A stretch of 64,000 bases of DNA from Dicyema japonicum (Eukaryota; Dicyemida; Rhombozoa; Dicyemidae): contig RDEW01000040.1 in the NCBI GenBank assembly GCA_011109175.1, forward strand, positions 1 through 64,000, read 5' to 3'. Every line of letters begins with the position of its first letter. Position 1 is the first letter of the stretch. Shown piece by piece: positions 9,905 to 20,966 of this stretch. Under the pieces are notes generated by a model that had not been told where the DNA came from, did no database searches, and was given only the letters and a program-made list of their open reading frames with translations. The translations under genes and the position numbers were made by a program.

Positions 9905-12830
9905 ATGTCTGGAAAACACAGTATCAAGCCATTGGACTTCTCCCTTCTCACATTTAACGTCAGAGGACTCTCTAGCGTTTCGAAACGGAAGGAACTGGTC
10001 GAGGATCTTTCAAAATACAAGATTTCAATCGCCTGTCTTCAGGAGACTAAACTAATCAACGGGATCGAAAAACAAAATGGGAACTTTCGACTAATTTTCC
10101 TTCCAGGTGGAAACAAGCACTATGGGCTAGGATTTGCCGTTAAGAATGATCTATCCAAGAGAGTCTGCCGATATTACAGTGTGAATGATAGAATCGGGAT
10201 GTTGCAATTGAAACTGGATGACCTCAACCCGTCGAAGAAATATGTAACTATAATAAACGTTTACGCCCTCACAGTGGATGGTTTAATAAAAACCCTGAGA
10301 GATTGATGATTTTTACACCAGTCTTTCTGCTGTGTTCTCCAAGTATGCTCTCTCAACATTAGTAATGATCGCAAAAGATCTAAATGCGAAAGCTGGCACC
10401 CAGGTTACGACCGATGAGACATTCATGGGAAAGCATGGTAGGGGGAAAAAAAATCTCCCGGGAACTCTACTAGCTAACTTCTGTGAAACGAACAACCTAT
10501 TTTTATGCAATACAGCCTTCATGCATCCAGCCAGACATAAATCTACGTGGTCGGAACACAGAAGAAATCCCGAAGGGCGAGTGATAAATATGTACAACCA
10601 GATCGACTATATGCAGGCAAAAAGATCGAGGAATATACTTGATGCACGACCTTATGGTGGATCGATTATGACAGCGACTACGAAATGGTTATTGATAGAC
10701 TTTCTCTAAAGAGATTTTTGGTACTACAAAGAACGAAATGGAAGCACATTGAAACCACAGAACCCAACTATAGACGTTATAACTTGGAATCCTTAATAAG
10801 TCAATCAGAAGGGGCCCTAGCATTCAAAGAATATCTGGATGCAGAACTAGAAAACATGCCTACAGATTTGCCGCCCGGAAAATCCTGGGATTTTGTAAAG
10901 CAGTCAATACATAAAGGAGCCAATCTGCATTGAAAGAACATGAGAAAATCCCATCGCACAATGAAATTTACACGGTGAAGGACCTTGCCAATAAACAGAA
11001 GACCATATGGATGCTATATTAAAATACTGACGATTCGAACGTAAAATCAAAATTGCGGCTAGAAAGAAAAACTATCAAAGCAAAAATAAGAAAAACTATA
11101 CGCCAGCATAACAGAAATAGAGCACTGGACCAGATTAAGAAGATAGAATCTCTCAAGGACAACGCTAGATTCTACGAGGCTGTGAGACAGATGAAAGGAA
11201 AGAGACCCCATCAACCGAAATGATAAGAGATGACAAAGGAACGCAGATTGTGGACCAAAGGAAGTGGCGAAATTATCGCTGCCCACTTTGGAAATCTTTT
11301 CAATCCAAGGAACGACACTATCATCCTAGAACGAGGAAAATGAAGTTGAACTTGCGAGTTCCAAGTTGAAAAACAACAGGATTCCTGGCCCCGAGGGACT
11401 TGATGGTGAATTCTTCAAATATAGAACCCAAAAGCTGTATGAAAGTATCGCTAGGATCCTGAATGAAATGTACTATTATGGTCACACGCTGACCCTGGGA
11501 GAAAGTATCTTGATACCTGTACAGAAGGCGAATAAACCAAGAGCTCAGATGGATAACCTCCGTCCAGTCATATTAATAAATTCACTTCGGAAAATTCTAG
11601 CGAACATAACATTACAAAGGATGGAAGGACGCCTAGATACTTCTCTGTCGCTATACCACAGCGGATTCCGAAAAAGAAGATCTACTTCCGATGTTTTATG
11701 GTCCCAGAAATGTAGATCTGTGACCGTTCAAAAGTTCAAAATGTCTACAATTATCCTCGGAATCGACATTTCGAGGGCCTTCGACTTTGTCGACAGACGG
11801 AGACTAATACTGGTTTTGGAAATTTTCCTAGACGCTTCCATGTCAGAATTGCCACCACCCTACTAGCTGATACTTGGCTCACTGTAAGAGTCGGGGGAGC
11901 CTTGTCTCGCCGATTTGAGACGACTGTTGGCACTCCACATGGAGACCCATTATCACCTATCCTTTTTGTAATATAGCTTTACAGGAGTCAAAACCGATAA
12001 TGGGTGAAAAGACAAACATTATTGCGTATGCTGACGACGTAGACTTTATTTCAAACGACAAAATACCGCTCACCCGCTTGATGGAAGAAGTGCCTGGAAG
12101 ACTAGCCGAATGGTTCCTAACAGTAAATCCGGACAAGACTGAGGTAACTGAACTCAATAGAGAAGATACAAGGACGGAGGTACTGGCGCAAGTGTAAAAA
12201 GCTTGGCTCCCTCCTAGGAGACCATAAAGAAATTACGAGAAGGAAAACCCTGTCACAAACTGCCCTCTCCAGATTGAAGAACACATGGCTCCACAAAAAA
12301 GGCCTTGACATTATAACAAAAACTCGATTATACAACTCGCTTGTGAAACCCATACTACTGTATAACGCTGGTACCAAGGCCTGCTCAAGAAATGAACTGA
12401 AGAGGCTTAATGCGTTTCATAGAGACCAACTACGGCATATGATGTTCGAAAGAAGTGATACGAGGATGTCATCTAATCTTTTTTATGAGAGGACGAAGAC
12501 CTCAGAAATTTCTAATAAGATTCTGGATACACGATGGAGGCTTTTCGGTCATATTCTACGACTGGACCTAGACGCCCCGCGAACGTAGCCATGGAGGATT
12601 ACTTCATGTTGGAGGCCCCCAGTTTCCGTGGTCGCCCAAGGACGACACTGGCAGTCGTTCTCGACGAGGACTTCGAAGAAATGGGACAGCATCTTGGAAG
12701 TGGAGAGGATCTTGACTGGTTGCGCACTGCGACTTTGAATAGGAGGAAGTGGATGAAACTAACCAGTGATTTGCTAACTCGTGTTGCACATGCTTTGTCA
12801 AGTCCTATGACATAGCGATAAGTGCTTATA
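9905..12830 (+). pseudogene. LINE-A, near full length but frameshifted
   Basis: The domains run in normal order. An APE endonuclease starts near 9945 ('LTFNVRGLSS', 'ACLQETKL', 'IINVYALT'). The RT region runs from about 11366 ('GPEGLDGEFFK', 'RPVILINSLRKILANI', 'LGIDISRAFDFVDRRR', 'GTPHGDPLSPILF', 'AYADDVDF'). A C-terminal module follows ('KPILLYNAGTKA', 'WRLFGHILRL', 'SFRGRPRTTL'). The YADD catalytic box is intact but at least six frame breaks separate the blocks, so this copy cannot make a protein. It ends in a short ATAATAATATT run. Confidence 0.85.
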
Positions 12831-12841
12831 ATAATAATATT

Positions 12842-13080
12842 TTACACGAGGAAGGTCATGGACAACTTATTTCTAACTGTGTTAAATGAAGAATTAAAAG
12901 ACGTCGGCAGAAGACTAAAAACGACCGACGATCTCGATGAATTAAGAGAACTTGCGAAAAAGAGGGGAAATGGATGAGACTGGTACAAAGGGTGTTTTAA
13001 GTGGCACATGGATATCTTTTTGTGTATTCTCGGAGGTGCCGATAATAATAAATGTGTTTTTACACAATTGTGCTTTAAAG
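12842..13080 (+). pseudogene. LINE-A 3' end fragment
   Basis: Reads 'LNEELKDVGRRLKTTDDLDE' and 'LRELAKKRGNG', matching the C-terminal end of the adjacent LINE-A ('GQHLGSGEDLDWLR') and the copy at 17.5 kb ('GKRLTSADDLEQLRD'). It ends in ATAATAATAA. A separate, more diverged insertion downstream of the first. Confidence 0.7.
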
Positions 13081-13240
13081 CATATAAAGTGGACAAATTT
13101 AGAACAAAAGTAAAAGAATTTTTATCAAAAATTGTATATTAGTTGTATATAATACTACTTTTGATAATATATTGTTAATGATTCTTGTGTGAACAGAAAT
13201 ATATTAAAATAAACCAAATTAAAGCCAAAAAGTAAATAGA

Positions 13241-14247
13241 TTAGTGTGGTTGGTCATCTTTGTTGTTATCCACGTCCTCCTGACTCTATTAAATAAAATA
13301 AAAAATTTACTTCAGTTTGTTCCTCAGTTGGAAGAGGGTCTAATGATAATACAATAATATACTATTCTGCAGTGACATTTGAATAGCCAACAAAAGCTGT
13401 TCCTCCTCGTCCATTTCATCAACGTCAACAGTCTCAGGTTGGACTACTTCTGCCACGGCTCCTTAACTATTCATTAAATAAATTACTTTGTTGGTCCATC
13501 ATTGAAGCACGAATGGCCTATAATATCACTACAAATATAACCATCATAAGATCGGGGTCGTCTTCAAAGTTAGAGGATTCTTGAGGACGTTGTACCATTA
13601 TCTGTGAAGAATGGACAGCCTCCTTTACATTTCTTAAGGGTGAGACGTGGACAAGATGACTGAAATTGTTAAACATGAGTGAACCTGGTCTCATCATTTG
13701 AAAATTTACTCATAAAGTCATTGAGAAGATCAACATTTTTCTAAATATCTCCAATGGGGTAAACTGGTTCAATATTAACGACATCCAATGATATTCCATT
13801 CTTTCTTATACTTTTGTATAATTCTGTTAGTTCCTTCTCAGAATTTAATATTTGACTTCCAGTAAATACAATTATTCGGGGCTTGTGACTGTAATTTGAA
13901 CGATTCTGAACGGACAACTAAGAATATATACAATCACAGACACAAGCTAAATTAAGTGCTTTCACAAAGTTAGCAGTCCCCTTTGGTCTGAGTGCCTGAA
14001 GACGACTGTTAAACACATGCATGCTGTCTGTCAGAGTAATACTTATTTTCCCTCCATAACAAAGGGAAATGAGACCAATAGTGTTCTCATGTCTTGCGTG
14101 GATTGTTGAGTTGGCTATGAATCCAGCAGCTTCGACAACGGAGGCAAGTCTGGTCGGAGAGTAATCCCCATTTATCATAACATCACTTGTATCAATACTA
14201 TTATTGTTATTATATCAATACCACAAATATATGCTCTCAATTGACAT
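13241..14247 (-). CDS. PSMD4: 26S proteasome ubiquitin receptor PSMD4/RPN10
   Basis: RPN10 is the 19S proteasome subunit that binds polyubiquitin. Eight introns of 23-25 bp are removed to give 270 codons plus stop, with the frame closing exactly. The VWA domain opens with 'CIDTSDVMINGDYSPTRL', matching the family's 'CVDNSEYMRNGDFLPTRL', and continues through 'NTIGLISLC', 'LRPKGTANFVKAL', 'PRIIVFTGS' and 'SHLVHVSP'. Two ubiquitin-interacting motifs follow, 'DPDLMMAIRASM' and 'EEEQLLLAIQMSLQ'. The start is the ATG four codons before the family-conserved 'ESIYLC'. The protein is shorter than the human one (377 aa), mainly after the second UIM. LINE debris flanks it on both sides. Confidence 0.95.
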
Positions 14248-15069
14248 CACCACTACAATGTTTTTATTTATTTTAATTTATTTAATTTATATTATTATTT
14301 TTATCAATAAATCTAAACCTCTCACTAGCGTCCCTTACGTTTCCAACCAACTCCCTACCATAGTCAACTATTACTTTGCGAATTGGAGAGAATTAAGCTG
14401 TTTCGTCGATAATTATGTTGGAAACTAAAAATTACAAAATGTATCTTTGGTGGACCAAATAGTCAAATGGTTCATCGTTATGCGAAACGAGGAAACATCC
14501 CCAATGGGTATGCGCTTTTCCTCTTCTCCGCAATTCGATACAAACCACTGTTTTTGTAAGAAATAAAAATGATGACAGGATGAGATTACTTGTATTCAAT
14601 ACAGAAACTGACAAAAATATCCAAAGATGATCTCAGTGAAATCTTTATATAAAAAGTTTGGAACTCAATTAGGTTTCTCAGGAGATCTATAAAATCAAAA
14701 CGACATCCATATTTGACCAAATTCATTAATCAATTGCCACGGTTTTTTATCTCACAAGGGGATCTTCAAATAACGCCGAGTTTATCTGAAAAAAAATTAA
14801 CTCAAAAAGATCATCCAACTGGATTCGACCTTGAACTCTCCTTTACTAAACACGTGGAGAATAAGTCTTCATTGACTATGACAATTATATCATGAGCGGC
14901 TAAGAGCAATGCAGAATGCCTGTTAAGAGAATGCATTTTCGGCCGTTCAAGAATCGGTTTGAGTCCAACCATCTCAAAACACTTCTTGTTGAACAATAAG
15001 GCGGCTGTCATAACGGGCAATCCCTTAAACAAAATCCTGCTCAAATACTTTTAAATTTACTCCTCTTCC
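14248..15069. other. Unresolved stretch between PSMD4 and a LINE
   Basis: A plus-strand frame from 14258 starts with a hydrophobic stretch but begins only 10 bases from the PSMD4 start, so it may just be an AT-rich leader. A minus-strand frame at 14811-15044 ('LLAAHDIIVIVNEDLF') looks partly protein-like but could not be connected to any family. No firm gene. Confidence 0.3.
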
Positions 15070-15780
15070 CTATTATTATTGCCCCAGGACACTGGGTTAA
15101 AAGAGAAAGGATGTCCGATCTAACTAAGTGATCCAAGACCTACAATGATGAGATCGAAACCATGGGGATGAGTATTTTGAACCTCTCTCCATAATGGGCT
15201 CAGAGTCTTTTCTTATTGTGAGTGGTTTTTGAAATATTTGACTAGAATCTAGTAGAGAATAATGGTTAGTCACCCTCACGAGCTTTCGTTGTCTTTCAAG
15301 TAGAAATGTTTCAATAATAATAGACTAGGAATTAGATCTGAAGATTCTGTTAAAGGCTTTTTGGATTTTGGTCAATTTATTCACCGAGGCATGGGAAAAA
15401 GCCATTGGCAACGTTGTATAGGTCAATACTGGCAAGAAAAATTGTTTAGTGGAGAGGGATCCAGTGCTGTTTCTTAGAGCTTTTACTACAATTTGTAGGA
15501 TTGTGGTTCTGTCACTCAATTTTCCACATGTTTGCGTGCTATTTACTGAAATTATCGTATTGTTAAGGAGGATTCATTCGCCCTCGTCTTATGTTCATAA
15601 AGTTGACCAACCAAAGTTTGATATTTTGGTGAATATCCGGGAATACTTCGCATTCAGGTCTCCGCAGATTAGCACGTTATTGCTGGATACGTGGGTGAAA
15701 TATCTGTCAGGGGTGTGTGCTACAGCTTGTTTGTGGGTAGTAGGTTTTTATTAGTGTCGGAGAGAACTAAGGGAATTCTA
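15070..15780 (-). pseudogene. Jockey-like LINE 3' fragment
   Basis: Minus-strand frame 15325-15519 reads 'QFFLPVLTYTTLPMAFSHAS', the usual post-palm segment of Jockey RTs. The 3' end at about 15068 is an ATTATTATT run in plus orientation, followed by the recurring tail 'CCCCAGGACACTGGGTT' seen again at 22.56 kb. Truncated at the 5' end. Confidence 0.7.
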
Positions 15781-16299
15781 TTTTTATTGCCTGGAGTTCT
15801 AGACATCAAAGTTCAAATCAAATCTTTATTCCGAGACCACAGTTAAAACGAAAAAAACAAAGTTATCCAACAAAAATAAACCTATACTCTCAGCTTAGCT
15901 CAATGCTCCTCACTCGATCCTACACAAGCTCATTGGGGCCGAGTTTTCTTTTGATTACGCTTGATCAAGTCTCCTCCGTTATTCCTTCGGATTAGGATCT
16001 CCGTGGGTTATAAAAATCAATAAATGTCCCGGATTTCTAATATAATACAGTGGTAAGTCTAGCGGAATACTTATATACACGTATGTGAAGCGAAATACAC
16101 AATTTTTGAAGTAGAGTTTTTTCAAGAAGGCTGTTAAGATACCTTGGAACCTCTGAAATAATATATTTCAATTGTTATATTTGGTAGAGAAGTCAAGTCC
16201 GTCTTCAAAGAATCGACTCAAAATTGTTGTAATAAAAACAAATTTAACGAATAAAAGCGAGATAATAACATTTTTTCGTACAAAATCAATTTTATTTAG
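15781..16299. other. No gene recognised
   Basis: AT-rich sequence with many stops on both strands and no match to the element families of this window. Confidence 0.4.
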
Positions 16300-16565
16300 T
16301 TAACTGTCATCTAATATCGAAGGCAGAACTGAAATAGAAGATACTTCAGCCATAGACTTGTCTCTCAATAGGCTTAGGTTTTCAAGTTTAGAAAATTCTA
16401 GAGGATCATGTTGAGATATTTGTTCCAATTCAATTAATCCAATTTTTGCTAAAAATAGTTAACAAATTTACTCTGAAGGTTCTTTATTTTATGTTTAATA
16501 CAATTTATTGTTTTATCCAACTGATAGAACTTCTCTTGATAGTCAATTCTTGTATTATTTTCCAT
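16300..16565 (-). CDS. Small coiled-coil protein, unknown
   Basis: One 23-bp GT-AG intron (exon boundary 'NLQ-TK') joins two exons into an 80-aa protein whose frame closes exactly. The N-terminal two thirds is a charged amphipathic helix ('EKFYQLDKTINCIKHKIKN', 'IGLIELEQISQHDP') likely to form a coiled coil. The C-terminus is acidic and ends 'ILDDS'. I do not recognise the family; size and composition fit a small adaptor-complex subunit, but that is speculation. The start is the ATG giving 'MENNTRIDYQ'; an in-frame upstream ATG would prepend a hydrophobic segment. Confidence 0.6.
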
Positions 16566-16734
16566 TATTGACACTAAAAAACTAAACAAAACAAACCCAG
16601 ACAATTTATTATTTTTAAATAATATAAATTTAAATACAATTAAAAATAACATTTTATTTTTAATTAATAAATCGGCAATATGTTAATTAAATTAAAATTA
16701 AACGCATTATATAAGATGGAACAACTAAGGGCAC

Positions 16735-17625
16735 CCAAGGAGACGCCCTATCCCCGGTCTTATTCATTGCATATCTGGAGGCAACCCTACAAATAATATC
16801 CCCGGACATATAAAGGAAGTCATCTTCGCAGATGACATAGACTTCACGGCAACAGACCACCAATTAGAAAATATTATTGGCCAAAACATTTGAAAAATCA
16901 TTCCTAAAAATTAACACCAAGAAAACAGAATATACTATAGTTAGGTGATGCAAACAACGACACGAGGAAAAATGGAGGCATACGAAGAAACTTGTAACTC
17001 TCTTAGGAGATATAGAAGACATACTACGAAAAAAATCACTAGCAGCTTTCGCTCTTAAAAGACTAAGTTACGTATGGTTACGAGGTAAACAAATTTCTGC
17101 CTTTTTGAAAATCAAATTTTACAATATGTTCGTAAAACTGGTTTTACTGTACAATTCTTCTACCTGGGCACTCACAATATCTGAAATGAAACGTCTGAAC
17201 TTCTTTCATATAATGCAGCTCAGATACATTCTAAGATTTTCCCGGCCAAAGCACATCTCAAACAAACACCTCTATTCCCATTACAATATCCACCCATTGG
17301 ACGGAGCAATAAGAAGTAACAGATGGGGCTTATTTGGTCACATCCTAAGAATGGACAGGAATACTCCGCTAATCTCTCGATGGTACACCACTATGCTCCT
17401 CATCCGGGATCGACTTTCCGGGGAAGACCACGAATTACTCTACCAACCCTTCTACATCAAGACCTAACTTCGATTGGGAAAAGGTTGACGTCGGCAGATG
17501 ATCTTGAGCAACTGAGGGACCTATCGAGGAACAGAGGGAACTGGAAGCGATTAACAAAAAGCATCCAGGAGAGGGTGGGACAAGCGAGATAACTAACGTT
17601 GTTTGCGGTGTGCTTATTAATAATA
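16735..17625 (+). pseudogene. LINE-A 3' half
   Basis: It starts inside the RT ('GTTKGTQGDALSPVLFIAYL'). The YADD box is damaged, reading 'FADDIDF' in another frame. It runs through 'KLVLLYNSSTWALT', 'RWGLFGHILRMD' and 'FRGRPRITLPTL' to a stop near 17590, then a TTAATAATAA tail. One frameshift near 17330. Same family as 9905-12830. Confidence 0.85.
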
Positions 17626-17649
17626 AATATAAGATAACGATATTTGTGT

Positions 17650-19310
17650 GGCGTTATGCTGTCTACCTATTCAAAAGGATTTGGAAACACTCAGGGGACC
17701 TAATTCACACCGAAAAAGTACCTTCAGACCCTTTCCTCAAGGAGACATTCTAGTCCTCCGGCGATGCATTTCGCTGAAAATGGAAATCCTCAGCCCATCA
17801 AAGAGAAAATCACTTTACTGCTCTTCAGATGAACATAAATAGAATTAAAGGGAAAATCAGGGAACTCCGCTCACTCCTGGTTATGATCAAAGAGACCAAA
17901 TTCACTTTTAATGATGGATAAAAGGCTATCCGGATGGACCGTAAAGAGAGAAGAGATGGAGACCTGCTTACTCTATTCAGAAAAAACCTGGAATACAGAG
18001 ACATCTCCTCGGAAGTGAGGAAACTTGTTGAGGATGATGAGGTTACCGAAATAATTGGAATCTCGCTCGGGACAACGAAAAAAGACTATGCCTTGTTAAT
18101 ATCTGATTCCTGGCCGAAGATCTATGTTATGTCAAACCTATCAAGACTGTCTTCCTTAGATGAGATCATCATCTGCGGGGATCTGCATGCAAAGCATCCC
18201 TTTTTTTACCCCAAAATCAGCGGATTAGAAAAAAGTTAAAAGTTAACTACTAACTAAGTGATTCCGGTTTTCCGGGTTCTGGCTCTCGTTCTGAGTCCTC
18301 GAAGATCCAACAGAATTGGTAGAAACGGGGACGGTCTCATTCTCCATAGATTTCCCGCATTTTTTAGATAGTCAGATATAGAGAGTGAAAGCGGACAGCC
18401 GGTTTTTATTGCCCACTGTAGAAATGACTTCACTCTCCACTTTAGGTGTTCTTTAACATTCAATACGTCATCCACAGTTTTCTATTTATTATTTTCAAGG
18501 TAGCAAGTTGTGCGGCTTCTAATTTTTGAGACGACGATTCAGAAATCATCAAGCTCCAGGAAAGACATGCGTATTCGATTACAGGCAGTATGCATTGTCT
18601 GTAAATTTTCCGTAGTAAGAAGGTGTTGCGCCCGATTGGTGATCGGGACAAAATTTTCACTATGTTGGTCCTCCTCCTGACTTTAGTAATAACGTCATTG
18701 ACGTGTTGGCCGAATGTCAGAAGAGTATCCAACTTGGAAACTTATTCATAGGAAATTTATATCCAAATAATTTGATTTTGGGAGAGTATAATGATCTTCT
18801 ATATGTAGAGAAAATTGTTATAAACATCCTTATGGTTGTTAACTCAACTAGCCAACATGAGAGAAACTATTGTTATCGCAAACGGACTCGCTGACGACAT
18901 TGAAAAATACAAGGACACTACTCATAGAGGCACTCTGCTCCTCATCACTTTATTCTAAAATTGTTTGGTCAGTCTTCTATGAAACAAGAAGCGATCATAA
19001 TCCGATTTTGGTGAAGATCAAGAGAGAGGCCGACATGAAGAGAATTCCTAGTATCTACAATTAGAAAGGTGCTGACTGGAGATTGTATAGCGCAATCTCT
19101 GAAGACAGACTGAATCGTTACTTGGATTAAAACGATCAGCTACTTTATCCATAATCTTTGAAGCAAGATCAATGACAATACCAAACATCGATTAAAATAG
19201 TGACTGGACGGCCTTTATTAAAGAAAGAAATCATCTCTAAAAATATAACCGGATCACCTTGGAAATGAAAGCCGGGATCAGAGCATTGAATAATTAAATA
19301 AAAACTAAAG
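17650..19310 (+). pseudogene. LINE endonuclease remnant split by another insertion
   Basis: 17934-18236 reads 'LLTLFRKNLEYRDISSEVR', 'EIIGISLGTT' and 'IIICGDLHAKHP', the 'GDLN.KH' step of APE endonucleases. The domain resumes beyond 18740 and contains 'SDHNPILVKIKRE', the catalytic SDH motif, then 'DWRLYSAISEDRLNRYLD'. The interruption at 18240-18735 is a Jockey fragment in the opposite orientation, so the endonuclease copy is older. Confidence 0.7.
18254..18735 (-). pseudogene. Jockey-like LINE fragment nested in an older endonuclease
   Basis: Minus frame reads 'TFGQHVNDVITKVRRRTNIV', 'LLRKIYRQCILPVIEYACLS' and 'LEAAQLATLKIINRK', the thumb-to-C-terminal part of Jockey RTs. It is truncated at both ends. 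Confidence 0.7.
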
Positions 19311-19313
19311 AAC

Positions 19314-19705
19314 TCAGGGCCCAGATGTTAAGTGGAATTGTGTGCGTACAACAGTAAAGCGAAAACGGAAGAAGTGTGGAAAGCTATTCGAAATGTTGCA
19401 AAGGGTAAAGAAATTTTGTCTGAAGAGGATTATGTTCAAAGAGATGTGAATAAATTGATAAAATTTCACAAAAGGAGCACATGAAGTCAGATACATTCTT
19501 ACTATTCGTGTAGTCCCGACTTTTATTAAAGCCGATAAATTTTCATCAATGAGTCTTGTTCTTTGAACAGTTTTTGTTAATTTCATAAATGAAAAAAGTT
19601 GTTCACAAACATACGTCGAACCAAACATAACAATTATTTTCGTAGCAAATTATTTTTAAAGTTTTTAAAAGGCCCGCGGACCGCATGTTTGACACCCCTG
19701 ATCTC
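19314..19705 (-). mobile_element. hAT remnant with a terminal inverted repeat
   Basis: Read on the minus strand, a terminus CAGGGGTGTCAAACATGCGG (ending near 19705) leads within about 75 bases into 'MFGSTYVCEQLFSFMKL' and 'RTRLIDENLSALIKVGTT', the C-terminal dimerisation segment of GTF2IRD2/ZBED-type hAT transposases. That terminus is typical of these hATs. With the terminus directly ahead of C-terminal coding, the rest of the transposase must be deleted. The opposite terminus was not found. Confidence 0.75.
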
Positions 19706-19719
19706 AGAATACACTTCTT

Positions 19720-20690
19720 TATGGTCGATCGGAATTCCTCTGCCGACCTATCTTTGAATGGGTTTCCTAGCTCTTTGCAGAAACGTAGGAAGCCCTGGCT
19801 ATTTCTCAACTTCTTTCCCTCTGAAAGGAGACTGGGATGAATATGGTGTCAAATTTAATATGTCGCATTATTTTCCACCTGAGAAGTTTATACGCTCGGC
19901 CCTAGGAGAGAAGAGTAGGGGCTCTTCTTTATGACAGCCTTTAGGACGTTCCACTTTCTAAGCCTTTTGGTTAACACTTCCTCCTTGTGACTGAAGAACG
20001 TTATTGGAGAGTCGAATGTTAGTTCAAGGATCATCTGTATTTCCATATAAGGAATATGAATGTTTTCAAAGAATACCTCTACTTTTAATGCCTCTTTTAA
20101 AGTGAGACTTGGGTGCAGATACATACAGCAAATTCGCGATAGCCAGTCACTCACCTGGTTGAGGTGTGTTGAACCACCGTCACATCCCTGGGAAGAGAAT
20201 TGTTTCTTGCAGCGATAATCAGGTCATCCCTGTAAGATAAAAACATAGTTTCCTGATCTTTGGTAGTAGGGAAGTCGTGTAGAAATAAGTTAAACAGGAA
20301 AGGAGATAAAGGGAAACTTTGTGGGACCCCATTTGTAAGTAGTCTTGATTTTAGAGTAGTTTTACCGATTCGGACTCTTCCACGTCAATCAGTTAAGAAA
20401 TTTTCCAGCTATTCCATGATGTTTGGATGTAAATTCGAATTAAAACTGTTTTCGTAGGAGCGACCTCGAAGCAGAGTAGAAGACCTTCTATATATTGATA
20501 TATACCAGAGCCGTCCGTAAGTGTGTCTTCATGTTAAAACCGTCTGTAATGAACTGGTAGACGGATCCCAAATGGGTCGTTGTAGAACGGGCTGCTCTTA
20601 AGCCATGTTGAAATGTGGTAATGGTAGGACACTGGAGATTGACATTAATACAACTTCTCCAGCACTTTTGAAAAGGCGCAAGTTTAAAAT
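19720..20690 (-). pseudogene. Jockey-like LINE fragment
   Basis: Minus-strand frames give a degenerate catalytic region near 20230 ('FLSYRDDLIIAARNNS'), 'VSDWLSRICCMYLHPSLTL', 'VLTKRLRKWNVLKAVIKKS' and the terminal 'SQGFLRFCKELGNPFKDRS'. Many stops. A related terminal piece lies at 60.7 kb. Confidence 0.7.
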
Positions 20691-20744
20691 AAATAACATT
20701 TTTTTCGGATTTTTACTTTATAACAGTATAATTTGTATCGAATT

Positions 20745-20966
20745 TAACCAAATCCAGATGGTGCTGGGTTAGAATCTCACTGCTGTCCATGCCGGTTGAA
20801 GGTTCCACGCATCTACGATGTTTCTGAATTGACGAGTGACACCGTCATCAATGATTCATCAGTGCAGAAGCAGATTGTATAGGGACTCACGCAGGCAAAA
20901 AGAAAATAACAATAACTTACGAACTCCTTCAATGCCTTAAATAAATAGCATGACTGTCCTTTATTA
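20745..20966 (+). repeat. tRNA-derived SINE, diverged copy
   Basis: Aligns along the 32419-32750 SINE from the B-box region ('GGTTAGAATCTCACTGCTGT') through 'GGTTCCACGCATCTACGATG', 'TTGACGAGTGACACCGTCAT' and 'CCTTAAATAAATAGCATG'. It ends near 20966 where the 3' end of a minus-strand LINE-A begins. Its A-box end is degraded. Confidence 0.85.

Noticed and set aside
14258-14428. Plus-strand ORF starting with a hydrophobic segment, possibly a membrane-anchored enzyme such as a P450.
   Set aside because: It starts 10 bases from the PSMD4 start on the opposite strand, its first half is simple AT-rich sequence, and no later exon with a P450 motif could be joined to it.
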